Assembly (NCBI RefSeq): GCF_001673365.1
Contig: NZ_LZLS01000086.1
Span: forward strand, 50,433-114,432
Length of the DNA: 64,000 nucleotides
Source: Mycobacterium asiaticum
Lineage (GTDB): Bacteria > Actinomycetota > Actinomycetes > Mycobacteriales > Mycobacteriaceae
Reading direction: 5' to 3'
Numbering within the stretch: the first letter of the stretch is position 1; the number at the start of each line of letters is the position of its first letter. Of the stretch, positions 8,299-16,463 are shown piece after piece. The translations under genes and the position numbers were made by a program. The notes under the pieces are model-generated. The model did not search any database and was not told the origin of the DNA. It saw only the letters and a program-made list of their open reading frames with translations.

Positions 8299-9741
8299 TC
8301 AGTCGTCGGCGAGTGCTGCCAGATCGCGCTTGACCACCTTGCCGACATCGTTGCGCGGCAACCGCTCTACGAACACGACGCGCACGGGCACCCGATACGG
8401 TGTCAGGCGCTCCCGGCACCAGGCGATCAATCCGTCCTCGGACAGCTGGACACCGCTGCTCGCGACGAATGCCCACGGGACTTCGCCGAGTCGCTCGTCG
8501 CGAATTCCTACTACTGCGGCTTCGCGGACACCGTCGGCGCTGAGCAGGACGTCCTCGACGGTCCCCGGAAAAACCTTGAGGCCGCCGCGATTGATCATGT
8601 CCGATACCCGGCCGTCGAGCCACAGGAAACCGTCGTCGTCGAACCAGCCGAGGTCGCCGGTGTGAAACCAGCCGTCGTCGGTGAGTCGGTCCAGAAAGGC
8701 CGGATCGATCTTGCGCGCGGCGGTGGTCGGTGTGCGAACCATTACCTCGTCTGCGGCGATCTTGACGTCGATTCCGGGCAGTGGGCGTCCGACGGAGCCG
8801 AGTTTGCTTTCACCCCATTCGCGGGCGTCCGCGGCCGACCAACCCACCACCTCGCCGCCGAGTTCGGTTTGGCCATAAGAGTTCAGCACGATTATCCCGA
8901 ACCGGTCCCGGAACCGGGCCGCCTGAACGGGCGACAGGGGAGCGGTGATCGACCGCACGATCTTCAGCGGCGAGAGATCGGTGACCGAGTCGTCGTGCAG
9001 CACCATGGTGAGCGCTGCGGGCGGCAGCACCGTCGAGCGCAGCTGGTGCCGCTTGACCAGCGCCGCGAAGTCCGCCGGTGTGAATCGGTCCATGAGCACG
9101 ACGCCCGAACCTGCGCGGAATGCGAAAAGCACTTGATAAATGCCGGCCCACAGCGACAGCGACAACGGCACCAGGTTCGGCATCGGTGATTTGCCTGTAG
9201 CAGGTTTCGCGCCACGGAGTTTGGCCAGCAGTCGGTCGATGAGGTCGAGCACCGTGCTGTGACGAAGGGGCACTGGCTTCGGCGGGCCGGTGGTACCGGA
9301 AGTGAACTGCAGCAGCGCAACGTCGTCGTCGTAGTACCGCGCGCCCGGGCGCTGCGTTGTCGAGTTAGCCGGCGCCCAGCGCAGTGCGTCTCCGGCGAAT
9401 ACCGGCAGGTCGAACGTCGAGAATCGGTGCGCTAGTAAGGGAGTCGTGACAACGGCGACGGGCCGCAGCGCTTCCAGCTGGGTAACGACCTCGGCCTGGG
9501 CCGCTCTCGGGTTCAGCGGCGTGTACACGCCACCGGCGCGCCACGTGCCGAACAGCGCGGCGACGGTGGTGGCGTCATTTGGCAGCATCGCGGCGATCAC
9601 CTGTCCGGTCTTCAGGCCGTTCTCGGAAAGCAGCATGCCGAGTTCTTCGGCGCTGGAAGCCAGTTCGTCGCGCGACACGTCGCCGCCGAGCATGTGTACG
9701 GCGACGTTGGGCAGGCCGTCCAGCAGCCCCGCGAGGTTCAC
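8299..9741 (-). CDS. acyl-CoA ligase (AMP-binding), copy 2
   Basis: This 480-residue ANL-superfamily ligase is somewhat short for the family. It shows LQFTSGTTGPPKPV (P-loop), YGQTELGGEVVGW, DDGWFHTGDLGWFDDDGF and the catalytic-lysine region RNDVGKVVKRDL. The GTG start overlaps the stop of the crotonase upstream (GTGA) and has GGAGG 9 nt before it. It is the last member of a tightly packed six-gene minus-strand operon that starts at 14647. It probably activates an acid intermediate of the same pathway; substrate not deducible. Confidence 0.9.
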   Translation of the reverse strand: MNLAGLLDGLPNVAVHMLGGDVSRDELASSAEELGMLLSENGLKTGQVIAAMLPNDATTVAALFGTWRAGGVYTPLNPRAAQAEVVTQLEALRPVAVVTTPLLAHRFSTFDLPVFAGDALRWAPANSTTQRPGARYYDDDVALLQFTSGTTGPPKPVPLRHSTVLDLIDRLLAKLRGAKPATGKSPMPNLVPLSLSLWAGIYQVLFAFRAGSGVVLMDRFTPADFAALVKRHQLRSTVLPPAALTMVLHDDSVTDLSPLKIVRSITAPLSPVQAARFRDRFGIIVLNSYGQTELGGEVVGWSAADAREWGESKLGSVGRPLPGIDVKIAADEVMVRTPTTAARKIDPAFLDRLTDDGWFHTGDLGWFDDDGFLWLDGRVSDMINRGGLKVFPGTVEDVLLSADGVREAAVVGIRDERLGEVPWAFVASSGVQLSEDGLIAWCRERLTPYRVPVRVVFVERLPRNDVGKVVKRDLAALADD

Positions 9742-10538
9742 GAATCAGCCTCCAAAGGAGCCCAGTTCGCAGTTCGTTTGTCCGCGAAGGCATGCGGGCC
9801 CTCGTTCTGGTCCGGATGCCCCCACATCGACGTCAGATGCTTGGCGCCTTCGCGGCATGCGTCGGTCAGCCCGTACTCGAGTGCGCCCCACAGCGCTCGT
9901 TTGGTTGCTCGCATCGCCGCGGGGGAGTTCTTGGCGATTTTCTCGGCGAGTTCCTGGGCAACTTCGCGTAGTCGGTCGGGCGGGTCGACGACCTGGCTGA
10001 TCATCCCGAGTTCGTACGCTCGCTGGGCGCTCAGCCGTTCGTGACTGCCCACCAACGCCATTCGCAGCACGGCCTCGGCCGGCATCTTGCGCATCAGCGC
10101 AATGGTTTCCAATGCGCTGACCTGACCGATGGACACGTGTGGATCGACGAAGCTCGCATCCGACGACGCGATGACGATGTCGGCGTCGGCCACCCAGTGC
10201 AATCCGCCCCCCGCGCACACCCCGTTGACTGCGGTGATGACCGGTTTCTCGACGTTGCAGTGCCACGCCGTCAACTTGAGGTCCAACGTGCGCATCGTTT
10301 CCTGGAATTGCAGCACCGCCTCACCGTCCAACGACTCCATGTCGGCACCAACTTGGAACGCCCGTCCGTTTCCGGTGTGCACGATGACGCGGACATCGGG
10401 GTCGGTGTTCAATTCCGCCCAGGCTCTGGGGAATTCCGAACGCATGACGCTGTCGTAGGCGTTGAGCCGGTCCGGCCGGTTGTTGACGATCCAGCCGACC
10501 GGTCCGCGCCGTTCGACTACCAGCCTCTGATACGTCAC
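9738..10538 (-). CDS. enoyl-CoA hydratase/isomerase (crotonase fold), copy 1
   Basis: This is a 266-residue crotonase. The oxyanion-hole region GVCAGGG and the DPHVSIGQ block are clear, and GNGRAFQVGADM precedes them. The GTG at 10538 has GGAGG 5 nt upstream and overlaps the preceding stop as GTGA. Its nearest relative in the window is the next gene upstream (10535-11350): both share a YQRLVVE N-terminus and DPHVS, so they look like tandem duplicates that may act on different intermediates or form a mixed oligomer. Confidence 0.9.
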   Translation of the reverse strand: MTYQRLVVERRGPVGWIVNNRPDRLNAYDSVMRSEFPRAWAELNTDPDVRVIVHTGNGRAFQVGADMESLDGEAVLQFQETMRTLDLKLTAWHCNVEKPVITAVNGVCAGGGLHWVADADIVIASSDASFVDPHVSIGQVSALETIALMRKMPAEAVLRMALVGSHERLSAQRAYELGMISQVVDPPDRLREVAQELAEKIAKNSPAAMRATKRALWGALEYGLTDACREGAKHLTSMWGHPDQNEGPHAFADKRTANWAPLEADS

Positions 10539-11350
10539 GAAACCTCCGCTGCGTCCGAGAGCGGTTGCCATTGCGGCGGGCGCTTGTCAAGCCAGGCCCG
10601 GGCACCCTCACCGTGGTCGGGATGATTGCGCAGCCGCCAGATTTCATCGGCGGCATCGTTGCGGGCCTGGGTCAACCCGACTTCCAGGGAGTGCCATAAC
10701 GCTTTCTTCGTCGCTCGCATCGCGGTCGGCGAGTTCGTCGCGATCGCGGCGGCCAGCCGCCGTGCGGCTGTGCGCAGCTGGCCGGGGGGCACCACCTGTG
10801 ACAGCAGGCCCAACTGGTGGGCCCGCTGCGCCGAAACGCGTTCACCGTTGCCGCTCAGGGCCATTCGGGTGATCGCCCCCATCGGGGACTTGCGCAGCAG
10901 CGTGATCGCCTCGTAGGCGACCGCCTGGCCCACCGACACGTGCGGGTCGACGAACGAGGCCTCCTCTGCGGCGATAACGATGTCGGCGTCAGCCACCAGG
11001 TGCAGACCGCCGCCCGCGCAAATCCCGTTGACCGCCGCGATTACCGGCTTCCACACCTGGCAGTGCCACGACGAGATCCTCAGCTCGGCATCTCTGGTCC
11101 GGCGCGAATGCCGGCGCATCGCTTCCTTGTCGCGTGCCACCTGAACCACGTCCATTCCGGTGCAGAAGGCCTTACCGTTGGCGGTGTTGACGATCACGCG
11201 GACGTCCGGATCGGCGTCAAGTTCGGTCCAAGCGGATTCCAGTTCGTCGAGCATCAACGAGTCGAAGGCGTTCCCCGCGTCCGGCCTGTTCAGGATGAGC
11301 CAGCCGATGCCGTCGAACTTCTCCACCACCAGGCGCTGATAGTCGCTCAC
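10535..11350 (-). CDS. enoyl-CoA hydratase/isomerase (crotonase fold), copy 2
   Basis: This 271-residue crotonase has GICAGGG, DPHVSVGQAVAYE and an N-terminal DYQRLVVEKFDG segment. The GTG at 11350 overlaps the stop of the acyl-CoA dehydrogenase gene upstream by four bases. Together with its tandem relative downstream it probably hydrates or isomerises enoyl-CoA intermediates of the pathway. Substrate not known. Confidence 0.9.
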   Translation of the reverse strand: MSDYQRLVVEKFDGIGWLILNRPDAGNAFDSLMLDELESAWTELDADPDVRVIVNTANGKAFCTGMDVVQVARDKEAMRRHSRRTRDAELRISSWHCQVWKPVIAAVNGICAGGGLHLVADADIVIAAEEASFVDPHVSVGQAVAYEAITLLRKSPMGAITRMALSGNGERVSAQRAHQLGLLSQVVPPGQLRTAARRLAAAIATNSPTAMRATKKALWHSLEVGLTQARNDAADEIWRLRNHPDHGEGARAWLDKRPPQWQPLSDAAEVS

Positions 11351-12594
11351 GAGCGTGGGATGTCCTTCCAGGGCTTGCCCTTCCACGGGTCCGGTTCCTT
11401 GGGCAACCCAAGCACCCGTTCGCCCAGGATGTTCTTGTTGATGTCGGTGGTGCCGCCCTCCGTGGCGTTGGCGAGGCTGCGCAGCATGCCGTGGACGTCG
11501 CGTGGCAGGGCATCTGGGTCGTCGGTGGGCGGCCAGGCGATCGCGTTGGTGCCGAGCAGATCAACCATCAGATCTTGGATCTGCTGGTTGAGCGTCGCCT
11601 GGTGCACCTTGCCGATCGAGGATGCGGCACCCGGCGACTGGCCGCTTGAAAGAGCTTGCTTGACACGAGCATTCGTCCAGCCTCGGACCTGTTCCTGTGC
11701 CCACACCCGCATGACTTTATGGCGGACCACGGGGTCGTCCCAGCGGCCGGTCTCCTTTGCCAGAGCGATCAGACGCTGGGCGCCGGAGCCACCGAGTCGA
11801 CCCATGCCTCCGGACCCGGAACCCGATACCATCTGTCGCTCACTGGATAGCGTCGATGCGCTGACACGCCATCCGTCGTTGACCTCTCCCACCCGGTATC
11901 GATCGGGAACCCGCGCGTTGTCGATAAAGACCTCGTTGAACTCGGCCTCACCGGTGATCTGGCGCAGCGGTCTGACCTGGACACCGGATTGATGCATATC
12001 GAGCAGGAAGTACGTGATGCCCTGATGTTTGGGTGCTTCCGGATCGGTTCGTGCAAGCAGGATCGCGAAATCCGCCACGTCAGCCCATGTCGTCCAGACC
12101 TTCTGCCCGGAGATCACCCAGGAATCGCCTTCTCGCACCGCGCGGGTGGCCAACGACGCGAGATCTGAGCCCGCGCCTGGCTCACTGAATAGCTGGCACC
12201 AGCTCTCCTCTTTGCGCACGATCGGCGGCAGGAAGCGCAGCCGCTGTTCTTCGGTGCCATGGCTGAAGAGTGCCGCGGCGGCATTGTTGAGTCCCAACGG
12301 GTTTAGCCGAGGTAGCCGAAGCGGTCGCAGCACCTGATCGATCGCCTGCGCGACTTCGTTGCCGACGCCCAGCCCGCCGTATTCGCGCGCCCACGTCGGT
12401 GCCACAAGACCGGAGGCGGCGAAGACCGGATACCACTGCCGGTAGTCCGCGGGGCTGCGAACCGACCGCAGCGCGGCCGGGCTCTCGGCGGCAGCCGTGC
12501 GCCAGGTGGCGGGCACCTCGGTGTCGACCCATCGCTGCACCGTCGCGATGGCTTCGGCGGTGCTGGTGGCGTCGGTTATCGGAAGCGCGGTCAT
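11347..12594 (-). CDS. acyl-CoA dehydrogenase (FadE-like)
   Basis: This 415-residue acyl-CoA dehydrogenase has APTWAREYGGLGVG, SWCQLFSEPGAGSDLA, ISGQKVWTTWADVADF and the C-terminal EGGTTDINKNILGER, all standard for the family. The ATG start shares bases with the preceding stop (ATGA). It is third in the operon, after a double-hotdog hydratase and a crotonase. Its role is alpha,beta-desaturation of a CoA thioester. A partner for heteromer formation, if needed, could be the 367-residue FadE at 804-1907. Confidence 0.91.
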   Translation of the reverse strand: MTALPITDATSTAEAIATVQRWVDTEVPATWRTAAAESPAALRSVRSPADYRQWYPVFAASGLVAPTWAREYGGLGVGNEVAQAIDQVLRPLRLPRLNPLGLNNAAAALFSHGTEEQRLRFLPPIVRKEESWCQLFSEPGAGSDLASLATRAVREGDSWVISGQKVWTTWADVADFAILLARTDPEAPKHQGITYFLLDMHQSGVQVRPLRQITGEAEFNEVFIDNARVPDRYRVGEVNDGWRVSASTLSSERQMVSGSGSGGMGRLGGSGAQRLIALAKETGRWDDPVVRHKVMRVWAQEQVRGWTNARVKQALSSGQSPGAASSIGKVHQATLNQQIQDLMVDLLGTNAIAWPPTDDPDALPRDVHGMLRSLANATEGGTTDINKNILGERVLGLPKEPDPWKGKPWKDIPRS

Positions 12595-13397
12595 CTACCT
12601 TCGAACTTTGCGTCGCGCTTGTCGCGGAATGCGGCCAGTCCCTCTTTGAAATCGTCACTGCGGCTGGCCAATTCGAGTGCCAAAGCCTCGTTTTGCAGGT
12701 GGCGGTCGAGGTCGAGTCCGTTGCCGCTGTGTAGCAGCCACTTGGCGAGCCCGAGCGACACCGTTGGCGCCTCGGCAAGTTGCCCTACAAGTTGCGCTGC
12801 GACCGAGTCCAATTGGTCAGGCGCACAGGCACTGTGGATGATGCCCCAGTCGGCCGCGGTCGCCCCGGTGATCTCCTGGCCCAGCATCACCAGTTGTCTG
12901 GTTCGCACCAATCCGATGAGCCGGGGCAGCAGCCACGTCGCGCCGCTGTCGGGGGTGAAACCCCGTGCCATGAAAGGCTCCCAGAACCGGGTGTCGTCGG
13001 CGGCGACGCAGAAGTCCGCCGCCAACGCGATGTGAAAGCCAAGACCCGCCGCCCAGCCGCGGACCACGGCGACGATGGGCACCTGTGTTTCGAGCAGCAA
13101 CGGGATGAGCCGGTTGGCCTTGTTCGGCAGCCGGCGTTGTGTGCTGCCTACTCTCGGTTTGCGTTCGGAGCGAGTGTTATTGGCGATGAGGTCGGACCCG
13201 GCGCAGAAGTCCGGCCCTTCGGCGTCGATCCGGATGACGCGCACCGACTCGTCGACGCCCGCAGCGGCTAGGTGGGCGATCATCGCGTCGAGCATCACGT
13301 CGTTGACCGCATTGCGGCGATCGGCGCGATCGAATGTCAGGTGCAGGACCGGACCGTTTTGTTCGGCGCGCAGACCGGACACGCTGTCGTAACTCAT
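12591..13397 (-). CDS. crotonase-fold protein, PaaG-like type
   Basis: This 268-residue crotonase has GWAAGLGFHIALAAD (oxyanion hole) and GFTPDSGATWLLPRLIG. The PDSG-x-W-LLPR arrangement, with Asp where classical hydratases have a second Glu, resembles PaaG-type enoyl-CoA isomerases. Start and upstream stop overlap by one base (TGATG). The C-terminal DKRDAKFEG is also family-typical. I infer an isomerase or ring-modifying role rather than simple hydration; not tested. Confidence 0.88.
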   Translation of the reverse strand: MSYDSVSGLRAEQNGPVLHLTFDRADRRNAVNDVMLDAMIAHLAAAGVDESVRVIRIDAEGPDFCAGSDLIANNTRSERKPRVGSTQRRLPNKANRLIPLLLETQVPIVAVVRGWAAGLGFHIALAADFCVAADDTRFWEPFMARGFTPDSGATWLLPRLIGLVRTRQLVMLGQEITGATAADWGIIHSACAPDQLDSVAAQLVGQLAEAPTVSLGLAKWLLHSGNGLDLDRHLQNEALALELASRSDDFKEGLAAFRDKRDAKFEGR

Positions 13398-14647
13398 CAG
13401 CGTCCGGCGAATTGCGCCGACACGGCTTTAAGCAGGTCTTCGAGATTCCTGGCCCCGCCGGGTGGATCGGGTAGACGGACGGGTCCCCGTTGGCGACTGG
13501 GCAACAGGATCGAGGCGTGTCCGGGTGCGGTGACCTGGTCGCGGTGGTTGGTCGCCGTCAGTTCGAGGTCGACGGCGGGCCGGTCGTCCTCGGCAAGATA
13601 TTTGCGCACCACCGTCCCGGTGATGGTGTGTAGATCGCCGACGTAGTTGAACAGCCGGAACTCGCAGTCGAGCTTCCATAGCCAGCCGTCGTCGCCCATC
13701 CAGTCGGTGCACAGGTGGATGAGCCACGTCTCGCGCATCCGGCCGTAGTCAAAGGTGGTGGGATTGCCCGCGTTGCGGGCCGCGTCGGGCTCCCAGTGCA
13801 CGCGCTGCTGGACATCGGGGACACCGTGCTCATTGGGAGTGTAGAAACGGGGAATGCGCTGCCGGTTGCGCGCGGCGAGCCGCAGCGGCCGCACGCCATA
13901 CATCCCCATCCCCATGCCGACGTGCCAGCAGACCATGTCGGTGACCGTCAGCGGGCCTTTGGTCAATGAACCGATATCGTCGCCCTCGTTGACGTCTTCC
14001 CACCACCGCGGTTCGCCGCCGCGCGGTGATTCGCGCGCGTATCGCCCATCGAGTTCGGCGATCTCCTCCGGCGTCCACGACTTCAGTTCGACGGTGTCGT
14101 ACTTTTTGCGGTCACGCGCTTTGCTGCGCTCGGTGCGAATCATGTTGCGGTACTGGCCGCCAAGGATGACACCTTCGTCGTCGCGGAACACCTGTGCCGA
14201 CCATTCGTGGACGGCGCGGTCGGCGAATTCGCTGCTCTTGTCCAGCGCCGCAACCAATGCATTGCGGCGAAATACTCGATGATTCGCCCGCAGCGGTGCC
14301 CACCATTCCCGCGACGACGAGGCGTAGAAAGCATGGACACCCCGCAGCGGGTCACCCTTGGTGAGCGCGCGGTCATCGTCGGAGAGCGTGGTCACCTCGT
14401 CCTCGCCGATCAAGGTGTCGCCACCGACGAGCGAAGGCGGTGCGATCGGCTCGCCCCATACGGTTTTGGCGGCGTACTCCGGATCGCACCACAGCGGATT
14501 GTCGTCACCATAGCTCTGCGCGACATGGCGGAAGCTGTCTTCGTTGGGGCGAAGATAGTGCGGCGGCGCCGGATGCGGAACGGCGATACCGATAGTGGCG
14601 CGCAACCGGGCCAGTCCCTCCTCGGTAATCTGACCGGTTTCGGGCAT
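13397..14647 (-). CDS. double-hotdog FAS1-like/MaoC-type dehydratase-hydratase
   Basis: This 416-residue protein has two hotdog-like halves. The first (about residues 1-190) has FRHVAQSYGDDNPLWCDP, typical of the MaoC-like dehydratase N-domain. The second (about 215-400) has WWEDVNEGDDIGSLTKGPLT, FDYGRMRETWLIHLCTDWMG and NYVGDLHTITGTV. Proteins of this type hydrate large or bulky enoyl-CoA esters, as in sterol and bile-acid side-chain degradation. It is the first gene of the minus-strand operon running to 8299. The ATG at 14647 overlaps the left arm of a short inverted repeat. Confidence 0.85.
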   Translation of the reverse strand: MPETGQITEEGLARLRATIGIAVPHPAPPHYLRPNEDSFRHVAQSYGDDNPLWCDPEYAAKTVWGEPIAPPSLVGGDTLIGEDEVTTLSDDDRALTKGDPLRGVHAFYASSSREWWAPLRANHRVFRRNALVAALDKSSEFADRAVHEWSAQVFRDDEGVILGGQYRNMIRTERSKARDRKKYDTVELKSWTPEEIAELDGRYARESPRGGEPRWWEDVNEGDDIGSLTKGPLTVTDMVCWHVGMGMGMYGVRPLRLAARNRQRIPRFYTPNEHGVPDVQQRVHWEPDAARNAGNPTTFDYGRMRETWLIHLCTDWMGDDGWLWKLDCEFRLFNYVGDLHTITGTVVRKYLAEDDRPAVDLELTATNHRDQVTAPGHASILLPSRQRGPVRLPDPPGGARNLEDLLKAVSAQFAGR

Positions 14648-14667
14648 GGAAATTAAGATACCCGAAA
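14638..14667. promoter_or_regulatory. short inverted repeat at divergent start region
   Basis: TTTCGGG and CCCGAAA form 7-bp perfect arms 16 bp apart, covering the ATG of the hotdog gene and lying 38 bp before the divergent crotonase gene. The spacing suits a dimeric regulator, but only one copy was seen, so function is uncertain. Confidence 0.3.
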
Positions 14668-14705
14668 AGTGGAAACGTCGTTAACGCAGCGATTGGGACA
14701 GGTGA

Positions 14706-15527
14706 GTGAACGTGAGTGAAGAAGCATCGGGCATCGTTGTCACACTCGGTGACGACGGCGTGCAACGAATCACCATCGACCGACCTGACGTCGGAAACTC
14801 GTTGTCGCCCTTGGCGCGTGACACACTCACCGAGGCATTCACGCGGGCGAACGACCTACCCGATGTTCGCGCCGTGCTGTTGAGCGCGACCGGTGGCCGG
14901 CATTTCTGTGCCGGGGCGGGCTTAGCGCCGCAGCAGTCGGACCCGAAACCCGTCGCGGACAAGCGGCCCGGCGACATCGCCCGCATGCTCCAGCACGGCT
15001 GGCAGCGGTTGGTCGCGTCGATATTGGAATGCGACAAGCCCGTCGTGGGCGCGGTCGACGGTACCGCCGCCGGTGCCGGGGCGAGCCTGATGCTGGCGTG
15101 CGATCTGGTCGTCATGTCCACGGAGGCAAAGCTTGTCGAGTCGTTCGTGCACCGCGGGATCCTCCCCGATTCGGGCGCTGTCCACCTGCTGACGCGAATC
15201 GTGGGTCTGCGCAAGGCAACCGAACTGCTGATGCTCGGCGAGCCGGTCGACGCGGCTACCTGCGAAAGGCTCGGACTGGTCAATCGCGTGGTTGCTTCGG
15301 CGCAGACCCAACCGGTCGCCGAGGAACTCGCGAAGCGCCTGGCGGCAGGCCCAACGGTGATGCTGACGCTGACCAAGCGACTGTTGTCGGTGTCGTCGGA
15401 ATCGGATCGGTACCGCGCCTTCGAGCAGGAGGCCTGGGCGCAGGAGGTCGTGTCGCGCACTGCCGACCTTCAGGAAGGCCTCGCATCTTTCGCCGAACGG
15501 CGAAACCCCAAGTTCCTCGGCCGCTGA
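14706..15527 (+). CDS. crotonase-fold protein, PaaG-like type
   Basis: This 273-residue enoyl-CoA hydratase/isomerase reads divergently from the hotdog operon. It has GTAAGAGASLMLACDLVVMS and LPDSGAVHLLTRIVGLRKA, the same PDSG type as the protein at 12591-13397, and ends with the family-typical ERRNPKFLG. The GTG at 14706 is used; a second GTG two codons later is equally possible. It is followed 12 bp later by a convergent SDR gene. Likely an isomerase or hydratase of the pathway. Confidence 0.88.
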   Translation: MNVSEEASGIVVTLGDDGVQRITIDRPDVGNSLSPLARDTLTEAFTRANDLPDVRAVLLSATGGRHFCAGAGLAPQQSDPKPVADKRPGDIARMLQHGWQRLVASILECDKPVVGAVDGTAAGAGASLMLACDLVVMSTEAKLVESFVHRGILPDSGAVHLLTRIVGLRKATELLMLGEPVDAATCERLGLVNRVVASAQTQPVAEELAKRLAAGPTVMLTLTKRLLSVSSESDRYRAFEQEAWAQEVVSRTADLQEGLASFAERRNPKFLGR

Positions 15528-15538
15528 CCCCCTGCGCC

Positions 15539-16396
15539 TCAGCCCGGGGCCGGCCCGCCGCGAATGGTGAATGTGGCACTGTCGTCGATCTCGTCGATCG
15601 ACGATGCGACCGACTCGGCGGTCAACGACGTATCGGCAATTCCTTTGGTGACACCGACGAACACCCGTGACACCTTCCCCCCGCCCACCGAGTAGATGTG
15701 CGCCGTACGGTCGCAGGACCGATGGCAGAGATAGACCACGACGGGGGTGACGAGCTCGGGATCCAAGGCTTTGCCGGCATCGCCCATGATGGTCTCGGTC
15801 ATCCGGGTCCGCGCAATGGGGGCGATGGCGTTGACCGCGATGCCGTTGCGGGCGCCCTCGATGGCCAGAACGTGCATCATGCCCACGAGACCCATTTTGG
15901 CGGCACCATAGTTGGCTTGGCCGAAGTTTCCGAAAAGTCCTGTGCCCGAAGTTGTCTGGACGATTCGGCCATAATTCTGTGTCCGCATGAGCGGCCACAC
16001 CGCCCGCGTCACGTTGAACGCACCAGACAGGTGCACCCCGATGACGGCGTCGACCTGTTCGGCGGTCATGTTCTTGAACGCGGCGTCGCGCAGGATCCCC
16101 GCGTTGTTGACCAGGACGTCCACCTGGCCGAAGGCGTCCATGGCCGCCGCGACGATCGCTGCGCCGCCCTCCTCATCGGCAACCGAGTCGCCGTTGGCAA
16201 TGGCGATGCCCCCGGCAGCGGTGATCTGGTCGACGACGGCTTGGGCTGCCGATATCGATGTGCCGCTGCCGTCCACCGAACTGCCCACATCATTGACCAC
16301 GACACGAGCACCACGCCCGGCGAGCTCCACGGCATGGCAGCGGCCAAGTCCGCGGCCGGCGCCGGTGACGATGGCGACCTGGTTGTCGAAAGTCAT
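15539..16396 (-). CDS. short-chain dehydrogenase/reductase (17beta-HSD4-like)
   Basis: This 285-residue SDR has the cofactor motif TGAGRGLGRCHA, NNAGILRD and the catalytic YGAAK with an upstream Ser. The C-terminal extension beyond the Rossmann core resembles SDR domains of peroxisomal multifunctional enzymes, which oxidise 3-hydroxyacyl-CoA. That role fits a beta-oxidation cluster. The ATG at 16396 is preferred; an ATG at 16405 is possible. It reads away from the ligase at 16464. Confidence 0.88.
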   Translation of the reverse strand: MTFDNQVAIVTGAGRGLGRCHAVELAGRGARVVVNDVGSSVDGSGTSISAAQAVVDQITAAGGIAIANGDSVADEEGGAAIVAAAMDAFGQVDVLVNNAGILRDAAFKNMTAEQVDAVIGVHLSGAFNVTRAVWPLMRTQNYGRIVQTTSGTGLFGNFGQANYGAAKMGLVGMMHVLAIEGARNGIAVNAIAPIARTRMTETIMGDAGKALDPELVTPVVVYLCHRSCDRTAHIYSVGGGKVSRVFVGVTKGIADTSLTAESVASSIDEIDDSATFTIRGGPAPG

Positions 16397-16418
16397 TGAC
16401 TGCATGGGTGAGAGGTTA

Positions 16419-16447
16419 CATTTGCTTAATCGAGAGCAGTCATTTGC
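16419..16447. repeat. paired direct repeats in divergent promoter
   Basis: CATTTGC occurs at 16419-16425 and 16441-16447, a 22-bp period (about two helical turns), between the divergent SDR and ligase genes. The spacing suggests two half-sites on one DNA face. Only suggestive. Confidence 0.3.
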
Positions 16448-16463
16448 ATCGGAGGACATTCCC

